This document shows positions 45,531 to 57,495 of a DNA stretch of 64,000 nt, piece by piece (the first letter of the stretch is position 1; each line of letters starts with the position of its first letter). Under the pieces are notes generated by a model. The model ran no database searches, was not told the origin of the DNA, and saw only the letters and a program-made list of their open reading frames with translations. Source of the DNA: Cephalotrichum gorgonifer. Taxonomy: Eukaryota; Ascomycota; Sordariomycetes; Microascales; Microascaceae. The stretch lies in the NCBI GenBank assembly GCA_900312665.1, contig ONZQ02000004.1, forward strand, positions 680,047 to 744,046, given 5' to 3'. Made by a program: the position numbers and the translations under genes.

Positions 45531-46334
45531 TTAAAGTTCCACGTGGATACCTTCTTCGGGGACCGGGAGCTCGCCGGACTTGGCGATCTTGACGGCCTTG
45601 ACGGGGCGGTCGCCCGCCTGGGTCGCGCCGTTCTCAATCTTCTCGACGACGTCGTAGCCCTCGAGGACCTCGCCGAAGACGACGTGACGGCCATCGAGCC
45701 AGCTATAAGAGAACACGTATTAGTACGGTAGAGAGCCTGAGGAAGGAAAAAAGGGCGAGGGGGTTGTTTCTTACCTGGTGACAACGGTGGTAATGAAGAA
45801 CTGCGAGCCGTTGGTGTCCTTGCCGGCGTTGGCCATGGAAAGGAGACCGGGCTTGGTGTGCTTGAGCTTGAAGTTCTCGTCGGGGAACTTGTCGCCGTAG
45901 ACTATCAGAGTTCGATGTTAGCCTCGACCTCACTTCCTTCCCGCAACAGAGGGCTGTCCAATTGCAAAGATGTTGGTCTTAGGATCATGGTAGAAAAAAA
46001 ACGTACTCGACTTTCCGCCGGTGCCATCACCCTTGGTGAAGTCACCACCCTGGATCATGAACTGCTTGATAACGCGGTGGAAGCTGGAGCCCTCGTAGCC
46101 GAAGCCCTTCTCGCCAGTGGCAAGAGCACGGAAGTTCTCAGACGTCTTGGGGACGGTCTTGCCGTAGAGGCCCATGACGATGCGGCCGATGGGCTCGTCG
46201 CCCTGGGTGATATCGAAGTAGACCTTGTGGGTGATCTTGGGGCCCTTGGTCGCCTCGGCGGGCTGGGCGAGGAAGAGGAGGCTGGCTCCGAGGAGCAGCG
46301 CAAGGGAGACAAGGAGTCTCCGGAGGGTGAACAT
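45531..46334 (-). CDS. cypB: ER-lumenal cyclophilin (CypB-type peptidyl-prolyl isomerase)
   Basis: Exons 46334-46007, 45901-45775 and 45702-45531, 208 residues. An N-terminal signal peptide (LRRLLVSLALLLGASLLFLAQPAEA) precedes the cyclophilin domain: VYFDITQGDEPIGRIVMGLYG, FRALATGEKGFGYEGSSFHRVIKQFMIQGGDF (catalytic Arg within FHRVI), SMANAGKDTNGSQFFITT and WLDGRHVVFGEVLEGYDVV. The C-terminus HVEL resembles an HDEL-type ER-retrieval signal. It accelerates proline isomerisation during folding of secretory proteins. All junctions keep phase (KS|IYGDKFPDENF; TS|WLDG). An unexplained exon-like frame with a membrane helix lies just downstream on the same strand. Confidence 0.95.
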
Positions 46335-46809
46335 GTTGAGCAGCGGTGGCTTAGGAGTCTGATTGAGGGGTGGGGATGGTTGAATTGGGAGGGTTTAAGA
46401 GGGAGAAAGGGCGGGGGGGGGGGGATGGTGAATAAGTAGGTTGGCCAACAAGCACGCTTCAGAATCAAGAGGACAGCTAGCTGTGTACTATATTCGCAGC
46501 ACGTAATGCAACCTACTGTACCAGTGTTTCAAGTGCACTGGGTACCCCCCGCACTGTATACCGTGCGCTCTAAGAGCCGGAAGGCCCACCAATGGTGGAG
46601 CAAGGCCAATTCGGCCAATCATTCATCGTCCGTCATCATCGGCTGCTTGCTGGCCCCCGAGGAGGCTCGCCCCTGTGGCTTGCCCGCCAAACCCGTGTGG
46701 CTGAACCTCTTTGTAACAGCCACCTCAAATTTCCACACCTAGCGATGCGGAACTTGACCTCGACTATCCCGACCGAAGCAACAAAGGCGGAAGGAGACAA
46801 GTCGCCAAC
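46335..46809. promoter_or_regulatory. Divergent intergenic region (cypB / SWS2)
   Basis: 475 bp between two start codons. A 15-bp G run interrupted by one C lies at about 46410-46424 (G-rich on the plus strand). No unfolded-protein-response element recognised by eye. Confidence 0.45.
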
Positions 46810-47306
46810 ATGGTACGCCAATCGCCCGTGATTCCAATCTCGATGCGCGAATCTATGCTAACAGAACCGACAGGTTTTCCTCCTAGGCGTCAACTTCTAC
46901 GGGCGCATGCCCGTAAAGGTAATCACCACCCTCACCTCTCCCGTGCGCTCTCTCACGCATCTCCACGGCCCAATTCGCTAACGCCCACCTGCAGAAAGCG
47001 CTCGAATGCTTCTACAACCTCGGGCCGACCAACTCCGCCCGGATCATGGCCAAATACACAATCTTCCCCATGGCGAAGGTCGGCTCCCTCTCTGCCAAGA
47101 CCGTCACGGCCCTCACGGCGGAGCTCTCCCAGATGACGATCGAGAACGACGCGCGGAGGCTACTGCATGAGAACATCAAGAGGTTGAAGGATATGGGGAG
47201 CTACAGGGGGAGGAGGCATGCGATGGGGTTGCCTGTTCGTGGACAGAGGACGAGGAACCAGATCCTTACCGCGAGGAAGCTGAACAGGATGGAGCGGAGG
47301 GGGTAA
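46810..47306 (+). CDS. SWS2: SWS2, mitochondrial small-subunit ribosomal protein uS13m
   Basis: Exons 46810-46812 (ATG only), 46874-46918 and 46995-47306 give 119 residues: M|VFLLGVNFYGRMPVK|KALECFYNLGPTNSARIMAKY. Intron 1 starts immediately after the start codon (GTACGC, GCTAAC branch, GACAG). The body carries TVTALTAELSQMTIENDARR, NIKRLKDMGSYRGRRHAMGLPVRGQRTRNQ, the diagnostic uS13 C-terminal segment that contacts the head of the small subunit. Alternative starts (Met of RMPVK or MAKY) would remove conserved helix-turn-helix residues. The predicted N-terminus is short for a presequence, as in other fungal uS13m. Confidence 0.93.
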
Positions 47307-47625
47307 GCCGGATGGGCCCAGTTGCTTGGGTTTGAACACCGTGGATGGGCTCTTTTGGGCATCGACGGTGACATTCTTGGGGCCTTTTTTAGCGAGGGAC
47401 ATACGTTTACGATGCGCGTCCGCCGGTGATGCCGGACCTGTACACTAGTATCACGTCGACTTGAACGTGAAGGAGGCTGTCGGGGGCGTGGGCTTCGCCC
47501 TGAACCTGTATAAGACTATACGATTATTAACATAGCACACGGAATCTTGGTCCAATCTCGGTCCATGGCTACATATTCTGGAACTCCTTAATTTACTAGG
47601 CCCAGCGCCTCGGAGAGTATACGCT
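47307..47625. other. Tail-to-tail intergenic region (SWS2 / membrane dipeptidase)
   Basis: 319 bp of 3' flanks; nothing recognised. Confidence 0.5.
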
Positions 47626-49219
47626 TCAGATGTCATCCTCCAAAGGCAGCTCCCCGGCGTCTTGTAGGTAGTCAGACACCTCCTCAACCTCCCTCCATAC
47701 ACGCAGGAGATTGCCCCCCACAACCTTCGCTGCGTCTTCGTCACTTACGCCTTGGCGCAGGAGCTCCGCGACAAGGTCGGGATACTTTGAGACGTCTTCC
47801 AGCCCTTCCGGGACAGTAGCAATGCCATCGAAATCGCTTCCGAAGCCGACGTGGTCGTAGCCGATGAGGTTTCCTATGTGAGTGATGTGCCGGACCACCT
47901 GATGGATGGTATTATTCTCGAGAACGTAGTCGGGTACTCCGTTCTTGTTGTTGGAGTCAACGCAAGAGATGAACGGTGGGTTGAAGTTGACCATGACCAG
48001 CGAGTTGCGGTCTCTGACGAGCTCAAGGACGTCGTCTTTGACGTTGCGGGGGTGGGGGCAGATGCTATATGCCGAACTGTGGCTGTAGATTACGGGTGCT
48101 TCGCTCCCGAACCAGTCGGGATTCCCTCCCAACACGTCCCTCTGTGTGTCCTCACTAGTACAACATTTAGCACACCCTTAACACTGCATAGACTGAGCGA
48201 AGGGGACCGACCTTGTGTGGGAGATGTCAACAATCATGCCTATTCGATTCATCTCCCGGATTAGCTCTCGGCCCTCCGGGCTTACGCCACCCCATTTCGG
48301 TTCAGCCTTCCGGAAAGGGTGCTCCAGGAGAGCGGCGTCGGCGAACTTGTTATGGCAGTTGTGGGTGAGCGTGGCATATCGCACTCCCAAAGAGTAGTAT
48401 AGTCTAAGATTGGCGACAGAGTTCCCGATCTGGTGGAGACCCTCGATCCCCAAGGGTGAGATTAGTTTGCCGCCCTTGAAGTCAATTAGGGCTCTGTCAA
48501 TGTCGAATGTGCCGGAAAAGTGTTCCGGGTAGGCGTTCTTGAGCCTGTGGATCAGGTCAATCTGCTCGAGTGTGGTCTTGACGCCTAGGTGGGTGTTAGT
48601 AGTGGCCAGGGAAAGAAGGGAAGTTGGAAGGGAGTGATGTCTTCGAACCCACTTTCGGCATAATTCTCGTCCGAGAAATCGTCACCTTTCTCTGGGCACC
48701 CGACGTAAGCGCTCCAGAAGAAGCCGCCGTTCATGCCTTCCCTCAAACGAGGGATGTCAACGTGGCCAGCCAGGCCGCCCTCCTCAAAGGGCTCCCCAAA
48801 GTTGGCATCATAAATGTGGTTCTTGAAAAGGGCTCGGATCGCAATAGGCAAATCATTATGCCCGTCTGGAGGCGCAGTTAGTAACTCTCGCCACAGTTTA
48901 TCGACGGTGTGTGAGCGGGGAAGCAGCCCGATAGACATGATATACCTATCAAAGGGGTTTGAGAAAGGATGCGACGGACGCGGTCTTCTACAGACTGGGA
49001 TTCGGATCCGTGGTCACTCCCATGTGGCGACAGAAGAGTAGACCTGTATCTAGAGGGTGCTGGGCATAATAAAAGGATGATGGGAAGTAGTAGTAGGAGA
49101 CTAGCGAGGAGGAGCCTTCTCGTCAGTCGACGGCGGGAATTCTCTGCCTCGTTCAATGGTGCTTCCGTCCCCGATGATGGAAGGTACGAGTGGGTATCCT
49201 TGCGAACGCCCATTTTCAT
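47626..49219 (-). CDS. Membrane dipeptidase (renal-dipeptidase family, zinc metalloenzyme)
   Basis: Exons 49219-48946, 48865-48653, 48584-48212 and 48154-47626, 462 residues, all in phase. A basic stretch (ENSRRRLTRR) and one hydrophobic helix (LLLASLLLLLPIILLL) near the N-terminus make a signal anchor, so the catalytic domain faces the lumen or outside. Catalytic motifs: DGHNDLPIAIR (HxD zinc ligands), PLGIEGLHQIGNS (bridging Glu), TLTHNCHN, DISHTRSEDTQ, PVIYSHSSAYSICPHPRN (His ligands) and GYDHVGFGSDFDGI. Family members hydrolyse dipeptides with dehydro- or D-amino acids at the second position; in fungi several such genes sit in secondary-metabolite clusters, but no such cluster is visible here. 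An alternative start is the ATG at 49213. Confidence 0.93.
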
Positions 49220-50786
49220 ATGATATCCAAACTAGAAGAATATCAATGCCTTCGTGTAAGATGCTGATACCAGGAGACATGTAGGAGAGGGGGCGGCGGC
49301 GGACCGACTTAGAACGAGGTGATGTCTTATCATTGCCAGGGCTGAATTACTTACTAATGACTGCACGCCCGGGCACGCAATCCGAAAAAGTACATGTTTT
49401 AGGTATTAATAGCACGGAGGTGGACAGAGTTCGGCTGGCTTAATTGTCCTGAAGATCAACATTCTTCTACATTCTATGCCACATCACTTCCTCAGCTCAA
49501 CTCTAACATGTTCGGGTCCATATTCTCCAGGTCGGTCCATCCGCTCTGGAATGTGTCTTCCATACCTCACATACTTCGTGTGGGTGGGTATGGGACGGGA
49601 AGATTCTCCAAACCCATTGGCGCGCGGGCTCCTTACGGGGGGTCGGTGCAACTAAGTTTGCCTGTGGAGAGCGCGTTCTGCCACCCGGGGTTGCATACAA
49701 GTACTAGTAGCTGGATTGGCGGGTCGGAGGCCCTGGAAGTTCAAAAGTCCGACAAACATGGGAGTACATACATATATATATGTAGGTACATAAGATTAGT
49801 ACTAGGTCCACTGGCACCCCATATCCGTGCTCTGTACGGAGTACATATCTGCTAATTCGACCTAAAACGGCCGGACTTCGCAAATACGACGCCTAAAGTA
49901 TGACCATCCTTGTTCGTCGAGCCCAGTTGATATACGAGCAGCGTAAGCGCCTTAAAATACTCGTGCGCCAGCATGGTTCATGATTTCATGCAAACAAGTC
50001 GTCGTCCCATCCATACTGGCTCCAAGAGTGGTGTATCAGTCTCTATGCCTATTGCCGCTGTTATCGAAGACATCCATTGTGTATGAAGTTGCTTCTATAT
50101 CACTTCCATAGCCTACCAGAGGTCCATTCTAATGATATCTTGTGCTGCTTACCTATGTATGTACCTCCAATGGGAGTTGCAACAGTACGTGGATGTACTG
50201 GCAGTACAAGTACTTGTTGTACCACCACCCTGCCGATCAGCAACAGGTCCACTTCTGGGCTGTGAGTTGCGTCACTGCCACACCGGGAAAGGAAAGCCCA
50301 GATCCATTGCTTGTACTCCGTACAGTACAATACAAGCAAGTGTACGAGCACTCTGCCTGCCCCCTGTCCTGTCCCTGGCAGAAACAATCCTTCCTTGGTG
50401 GACGTTCCCTGACGGAGGAGGGAGCTGATTTGTTCTGTTCCATGACCTGAACCACTCACCTTAGTCGCTCACACACCTCTGTCAGTGTCTGACACTTTCA
50501 GCTGTCTTCCTGCCTTGGGATGAAATAATTTCCCTCCCAACAACAGCCTCGCCTCGTCTTCTTACTCCCTACACCTACTCCTGCATCGCAAGCACAGCCA
50601 GCGCCTCACCGTCAGCGTCAACTCCATTTCCTCAGCCGAGTTCCCCGCCAAGCTGCGCGAACGTAACGGGCTAGAAACTCGCCTTGTACGAGTAGCAGGC
50701 TACCAACCAACCACCCACCACTGCCACCCGAACCGTCAAATTCCTTACTACGAGCGTACATTGGTCTACACGCGCGATCGCTTGAA
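49220..50786. promoter_or_regulatory. Divergent intergenic region (dipeptidase / RGD2)
   Basis: 1.57 kb between two start codons. Contains an ATATATATAT run at about 49768-49782 and clusters of GTACGGAGTAC/TACAAGTACTTGTAC-like palindromic words at 49834-49845, 50183-50222 and 50308-50350. Frames present lack motifs. Confidence 0.5.
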
Positions 50787-53703
50787 ATGCCGGGCTTCAC
50801 GGACTCGTTCTGGTCGACGGACTACGCCGCAGGTGCGTCCTTCACCCTCCATCCTCCAACCTCCCCTTCCCACGCCCATTTTCCTTAACCGAGCTATCTG
50901 TCCTGTGCTGACAAGCTCCCTGTGCAATTCTAGGCCTCGGCGTCCTGTTCGGCAAACTTCAGCAAGGCGTCCTCGAGAACCGTCAAGTCCTCACCATTGC
51001 GCGCATGCGAGCAGAGGCCGATGAGATCTATGGGCAGCGGTTAAGCGACATCGCCCCCACCGTGGATAAGATAACTGGGGGATTTTCCAACGATGACGGC
51101 GCAAGCGTGCGGAAGGTAAGCTCAGACCCGGGATGCGGAACGGGGGACGAGAAACGGGAAACGGGAAACGGTGACACTCTCAAGTGATGCTCAGCTCAGC
51201 TAACTGTGACTTTATCGTAGGCGTATGATGGTGTTCGAGGGAACATGGACGACGCCAGCAAGAGCCACAAGAAGATTGCGCAAAACATTCGCGACCTCGT
51301 CGTTAACCCCTTCTCTCGCTGGTGCGACGCCCACGAATCTCGTATCCAAGAGTCCCAGGACGAGCTACAGGCGCGAATTAAGGCCCACGATCGGCAAGCC
51401 GAGGTCGTCAAGAAGCTGAGGAGCAACTACCTGAACAAGTGCCGAGTCCTCGAGGACATCGAGGAGGAGAATAAGCTTGCATTCCCAGACCCCGAGACGA
51501 GCCCGAAGGCCAATGTACCTGGCGTCAAGGTCCCCGAGATCAAAGTCGTTGAGAACCAGGAAACGAACGATGAGCTGGAGGAGACCGTTTATGAGATCGG
51601 GGACGAGATCTACACCGAGGAGCAGCTACAGAAGATCCTCGCGCACATGCTCACGACTATCAAGCTCGGCGAGACCAAGGTCCCCATTCTCGGCACCTAC
51701 CAGAATGTTTCGGCTGGCACCGACATCGTGGAATATCTTCAACGGCACATGGGCACATCCAGCGTCAGCTATGCCGAGCGCATAGGCCAGGACCTGGTCA
51801 CCAACGGCTTCTTGCGCCTCGTAGGCAACGTAGGCAACACATTCGCCAACAGCTCCAAGATGTCCTACCAATGGCGGCCCAAGTCCTTCACAATCGCCGG
51901 CGTTCCCGAGAAGAAGGCGCCCGCGAGAACTTTCTCGATGCCAGCGTCCTCTGAAGGCTCCGACTCACCCGTCGTCGGCGCTGTCAGCGAGTACCTCTCC
52001 AACTGGAACGTGCTCAACAATCAACATCCCAACGAGACCCAGAGTCAGAAGCTAGCCAGGGAGGCGAAGGAGTCGGATGAGCGATACAGGGCCGCAGTTC
52101 AGAAGCTGGATGAGATGCGCTGCGACCTCGAGGAGACCATCTTCCTCCATCTTAAGTTCCTCGAGCGGTGTGAGCTAGACAGGCTAAAGGCGATCAAGAC
52201 CGTCCTACTCGACTTCTCCGGGACTGTTAGCAACGTAATCCCGAGCCTCCAGTCATCTGTGGACACCATGATGTTGTTCCAAGAGGCTGTCCAGCCCGCT
52301 AGCGACCTCCGCTATCTCATTGAAACCTATCGTACCGGTAGCTTCATCCCCAAGGTGACCGTTTACTCGAACTACTACAACAGGGTCGATGAGCAGACAT
52401 TCGGTATCGATCTCGAAGCCCGGGCTAGTAGTGATCGGAAGCGCGTGCCGACTATCGTCACCACGATTCTTACCTACCTAGACAATCACTATCCAGACCT
52501 CGAGGATGATGCAGCCATGCGAGGTGTTTGGCTCGCTGACGTGCCACTAACCCGGACCCACAAGCTACGCTCTAGGCTGAACGATGGCAAGCCGCCGTCC
52601 CCCGAGGCTTTCGATGGATTTGATGTAGCCACCGTTGCTAGTCTGCTCAAGCTCTATCTTCTCGAGCTACCTGGTGAGTACTGGTCACCGAAACCTTCCC
52701 TACGTGGCTTCCTTCTTACCTAACCGCCGCTGTAGACTCTCTGATCTCATCGCACGTCTACGAAATCATCCGAACCATATACTCCAACACCGCCCCCGAG
52801 ACCGGAGATGGTGCACGAATCGCAGTTCTACAGCAGACGCTCTCTCAATTGCGACTCACCAACATCGCGACGCTCGATGCCTGCATGAACCACTTCACGC
52901 GCCTGATTGACCTCACCTCTGCTGATGAAGCCTTCGTGTCCGCCCTCGCCAACAACCTCGCCTCCTGCATCCTCCGCCCCAAGACGGAAACCTCGCTCAC
53001 TCTGGAAGAGAGGCATGCGTACCGCCTCGTCCGCGACCTCTTCGCCCACAAGGACGCCATCTTCAACGAGCTCAAGCGCATGTCCACGCCGGGCTACACC
53101 GGCTCCCTAGGCCGCAGCGGAACCCGGCCCAGGGCCATCAGCACAGACGAGAGCACCCGCAAAGCGCATATGGAAGAGCGCAACAGGCTCCTGATTGAGA
53201 AGACGCCGGGGTCGAGCCGCGGCCGTGCCTCCAGTCCGGCCCCCAGCCCCCGTGGCGGCCACAGGCGCGATCGCTCCGTCGGCGGCCCTGAGACTAGGTT
53301 CCCCATCGCCAAACCCACGGGGGCCTCCGACCGCCACCGGTCTAGCCTAGGGAGTCTAGCCGGCGGCGGAAAGAGACAGAGCCTCGAGGTTCCGCTTGGC
53401 GACGGTCCCGCTGCTGCCCCCGCTTCCGAACCTGTCGAGCCGGCCAACGGCGAGCCCAATGCAGACTCAGATTCGCAGCAGTCGTCACCTGTGGAGAAGA
53501 GACTGTCATTGCAGCAATCGTCGCCTGTAGAAAAGAGGCTGTCTTCGCCCGTCGAGAAGAGGGACAGCCTCTCGCGGAGCGGGGCGCGATTCTCGAGCGG
53601 GAGGAGGTTGCCGCTCAATCTGTCGATGGACGCTGGGCGGGAATCCCCCAAGTCGGCTATTCCTCCGCGGGGCGTGACGCTTGAGGATAGGCCCATGGAG
53701 TAA
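50787..53703 (+). CDS. RGD2: RGD2-type RhoGAP with F-BAR and DEP domains
   Basis: Exons 50787-50832, 50934-51115, 51221-52673 and 52736-53703, 882 residues. The FCH/F-BAR starts at the N-terminus (FTDSFWSTDYAAGLGVLFGKLQQG). A DEP domain (GTDIVEYLQRHMG...DLVTNGFLRLVG...YQWRPKSF) is inserted before the last F-BAR helices (KLDEMRCDLEETIFLHLKFLE). The RhoGAP domain follows (RVPTIVTTILTYLDNHYPDLED...FDGFDVATVASLLKLYLLELPDSLI). This order is that of yeast Rgd2, a GAP for Cdc42/Rho5 at polarised growth sites. The arginine-finger position reads RGVWLADVPL, without the usual GxxRxSG. The C-terminal 190 residues are disordered, Ser/Arg-rich, with three SSPVEKR repeats. Confidence 0.93.
53476..53562 (+). 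repeat. In-frame SSPVEKR repeats in the RGD2 tail
   Basis: Encodes QQSSPVEKRLSL, QQSSPVEKRL and SSPVEKRDSL in tandem. Codon differences between units show they are not recent copies. Confidence 0.8.
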
Positions 53704-54249
53704 AGTAAGTTCTGAGAGGGGAGAAAGGAAGGAGCGCTCTTTACGTTGTACGAATGGTTATGGGAATGAAAAGCAGATGATGAAGGGGTTTGTAGGTTGG
53801 TGGGGTTGGGACGAGGCGGTGGGACGGGATGAGGTGACGGGGATGATGAAGCATGTGCACAATGTACGAAGAGCGAGTCTTACCCGCGACGAGCTGGCAA
53901 ATCTTTTATGTCCTTTTGTTCTCCATCCTCCTTTGGTACTCTTTTTTCTTCTTCTTATTTTTCTCTAAACCTTTGGGGGCTTGGCACAAGAGAACGGGAA
54001 ACGGGAGGCCAGGGACGGCCTTTTTTTACCTTTTTTTCTTCGTCTTTTTATACACTCTTCGCCTTCCTCGTAAAATGGGAATCATTTGCTAAAACGTACC
54101 TATATCTGCTGGAGAAACACCGTGGGGTCACGATAGTCTCGGAATATGTTTTTAGAAACTTGAGCGCCATGTTCCATTCTCCTCTCCCTCTATATACGTT
54201 TTCATGCAAAACCTCCAGCCGCCGCCGGGGCCGGAAACACAAAATTTCC
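53704..54249. other. Tail-to-tail intergenic region (RGD2 / APL5)
   Basis: 546 bp of 3' flanks, T-rich from 53940 to 54055. No gene. Confidence 0.55.
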
Positions 54250-57200
54250 TTACTCCTGAATCTCGACGGGCTTCTTCTTCTTCTTCTTCTTCGCGACGAC
54301 GACGCCCCCCTCCCCCTCCGCCGCCGCCGCCGCCTTCTTCTTCTTCGCCTTCTTCTTGACGACCGTGCCCCCCGCGTCGACCCCCTTCGCGACGCCGATC
54401 CTCTCGTTGGCGCGCTGCATCTCGAGCCTCAGCCTCTCGACCTCCTTCATGGCCTTGGCCATCTCCTCGTCGTCCCGCGCGCGGACGTCCTCCGGCGGCG
54501 CGCCCTCGAGGCTCAGGGCGCCCAGGGCAGACGAGGTCGGCATCTGCAGGAGCTGCTGCTTCCTCCTCCTACCCTTTGAGTCCTCCGAGTCGTAGCGGGG
54601 CGTCGAGTGGCCGGAGCCCGAGAGGGTCTCGTCCGCCGCCACGACGATCTGGGTCCGCCTGGGCGCCGGCCTCACGTCCCTCTTCGGGGCGGGGTGGGGG
54701 GCGTCGGCGGCCAGCTTGTCGATGTCGAGCTGCATGATGGGTATGGAGTCGATGTCTAGGTCCGGCCCGTTCGACGACTGGATGATCCTGTGGATGGGAG
54801 TCGAGGACTTGCTGACGTCGCTACCGATGTAGAAGGGGTCGTCGCGGTTGCGTTCCATGCGGTCGGCCTTGCGGCGGGCGAGGATATCGGCGTCTAGGTA
54901 GCTGTCTTCGCTCGCCTGCTGGTAGGAGGATGTGTATTCATCGGGGGCCTCGCTGAGGCGTGCGATGGCGGGGAGGGCGGTCTCGGAGGATAGGGACGTG
55001 GCGGCTGCCTTCTGGTTGTAGTACGAGTCGAACTCGTCGGGGCCTTCGGCCTTCAGGAAGGGCATCTCCGCCTCGGCGAGGAGCCCTTCTAGATTGGGGT
55101 GTATTGGGTTATCTAGATCCAGGCCATCTGGCACCGGCACATTAGCCTGCGCCCCTACCGCCACCGAATTAAGCTCCCAGCCCGCAAAGAGCGACGGTAT
55201 GGCCTGTGTAAGAAGCAGGGGAGGATCCTGTTGCAAGTCGTCCGATGACGGTGCGTGTCCGGCCACGGCCTCAGAGGTGAGCCTCAGGAGCTCTACAAAC
55301 TCGACGGCGCGCTCTTGGACTTCTAGGCTGGGATGTTGCGTAGACGGCTCGAATGAGTCGATTATCCGGGCGATGAGAAGCGATATGCGGCTCTTCCGCT
55401 CGGGCGACCATGGCTGATAGGCGTCCCCCGCAATAAGAGCGAAGATCTTCATGGTGGCTTGGAGGGATGTAGTAAGGATAGCGGGGGTAGACGTCCTCGG
55501 TATGAGCTGTAGTATCAACCCGATTGTCGTATCCGGATCGGCGAGCGAAGTGGCGTATTCGCCCAACACCCAGATTATCGACTTCAGTGCCATCGACGAG
55601 ATACGCTGTTCAAGAGGTGTTTCGAGGAGGAGTTGCTGAAGTATCAGGTCCGCCGCCCTAACTGTCGCGCCTCTCATGGCCCTTACTTTAACAGCAACAC
55701 TTCTCAGCTCATTGCCGATAGTTTCGGCCACATCGCCAGCAGTCGACCGTGAGGTCGAGAAGCCGGGATCTTCTTGCTGCTGCTCTAATGTCCGAGACGA
55801 TGGCGCCAACCGCACGAGTTGGGTCAGTACGTCGAGATACCAGTCGAAGTCGGTGATGCTACTGTAGTTGTTCTGAGAGCACATTCGGAGGATCCGGCCG
55901 ATGATATCGATCTGATACTCTTCAGGTAATAGGGGTTCATGGGTCGACGGCCTCGGCCTCGGGGAGTCGGTGTTGGCATCCTCATCCGAATCGCCAACCC
56001 ATTCGTTGCCCGAGTCTTGGTCCGTCCTCGGCGGCTGGCTGGCTCTTAGTTGTTTCATGAGGCGGCTGACAACGGATAGCAGATTATCCGGCGATACCAT
56101 CCCTTGGACAAGGTCTAGGGCCTTGATCCGGATAGTAATGTCCGGGCTGTCGATACATTCTAGTATGACATCCTCCTGCTGCGAGACGAGGAAGGGGTGC
56201 GTGACGACGATCTTGTTGAAGGCAAGTAGAGCCACGTATTTTACTAACCCAGTTAGATTAACGTAGTTGAATTGTAAATGGCGATTATGGACTTACAGTT
56301 CGGATCACCATCAACCAGGATCATACTCCTCAGCTTGTCAACGCAGAGGGACGCGATCTCCTCTCTTCCTGATATCTCTTCGGCACCACCAAGAATTCCT
56401 CCCTGGATAATGCCGTTTATACACTCGTACAATAGAGACATGGCAGGCGTGGTGCGGATGATCTCCGTTAGAGGCGGCAACAGCTTGCGTATTAGTCGAG
56501 GCTCCAGCGGCGTAAGGGTAGCAAACTAATGTCGGTTAGTCTATCGTCGCCAAACCCAAGTTGCGCCATTTCAGTAACCTACGAGCTTGATCAACTTGAT
56601 GGCCATCCAGTTGTTTCCCCCGTCGACAAGGAGCTCGAACAGCCTTGGCGCAAGTGGCAAGAAATCGTGCGGCCGTCGCCATCCCAGCTCGCAGATGACG
56701 TTGATTATGGCGGCGGTGACGCTGGGATCCTCCTCCTTGTCCATTAGCCTCTCCTTGATCTTGGGCCACGCCGCCCGAAGAGTCTCCGGGTAGACCAGCG
56801 CCAGGCGGTACAGCGTTACGACCGTCTTCTTCCTCACATTCGCGTGCGAGTGGCCGAGGCGGGTGAGCATCTCGGACTGTACGGAGAGGGCTAGCGAGGG
56901 TGTTATTATGTGGGGGAGGGTTGTGATCGGCAACGACATCACCGGGATCGCGGTGGCGGAGAGATCCTGTACACACACGGCGTTAGTAACCTTTGGGATA
57001 AGGGAGTAGTCCCTCCATGTTCTGGAGGCGGTACACATACCTTTTTCAAGAGGTTCGTCGCTAGCATCAGGACCTCCGTATCTGGCCTGAAGCTCTGCGC
57101 CGCACCAAGATATCCGACACGCTTCTGGTGGTACTTGGCCGAGGACATGACCTCGAGGACGTGGAACGAGGCCCACGACATGTCGTGGCCGACCATCTCG

Positions 57201-57495
57201 AGGTATATAAGTTTCAGGAGTGCCGTCGCCTTGAGATCTACGGGGACAGCGTCAGTTGACCGGGACCGACATAGGCGGTAGCAGAGGAGGAGGAGGGGTG
57301 GGCGAGGGACATACCCATATCCGAGCTACGGATCTCTGCGCGACACTCCTTGAGGCAGTTCTGGATATACTCCCGCTCATTTCCCTTGTGGTTCCTCAGG
57401 CCTCGGATGAGGTCATACAGCGACTTCTCGAACCTATTTCGGGATTCAGTCAACTACTAAACTCTCCATCAACGACCGGCGACGTGGACGCACAT
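54250..57495 (-). CDS. APL5: AP-3 complex subunit delta
   Basis: Six coding exons: 57495-57494 (AT only), 57433-57315, 57237-57041, 56966-56583, 56525-56297, 56243-54250, giving 974 residues. The start codon is split: AT|GTGCGT...AAATAG|G, producing MFEKSLYDLIRGLRNHKGNEREYIQN, the expected delta-adaptin N-terminus. The adaptin trunk follows (LKLIYLEMVGHDMSWASFHVLEVMSS, RKKTVVTLYRLALVYPETL, WMAIKLIKLFATLTPLEPRLI, LKYVALLAFNKIVVTHPFLV). The hinge is disordered, and the end is Lys-rich (VVKKKAKKKK, AKKKKKKKPVEIQE). AP-3 carries cargo such as alkaline phosphatase from Golgi/endosome to vacuole. All phases are consistent. Confidence 0.95.
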
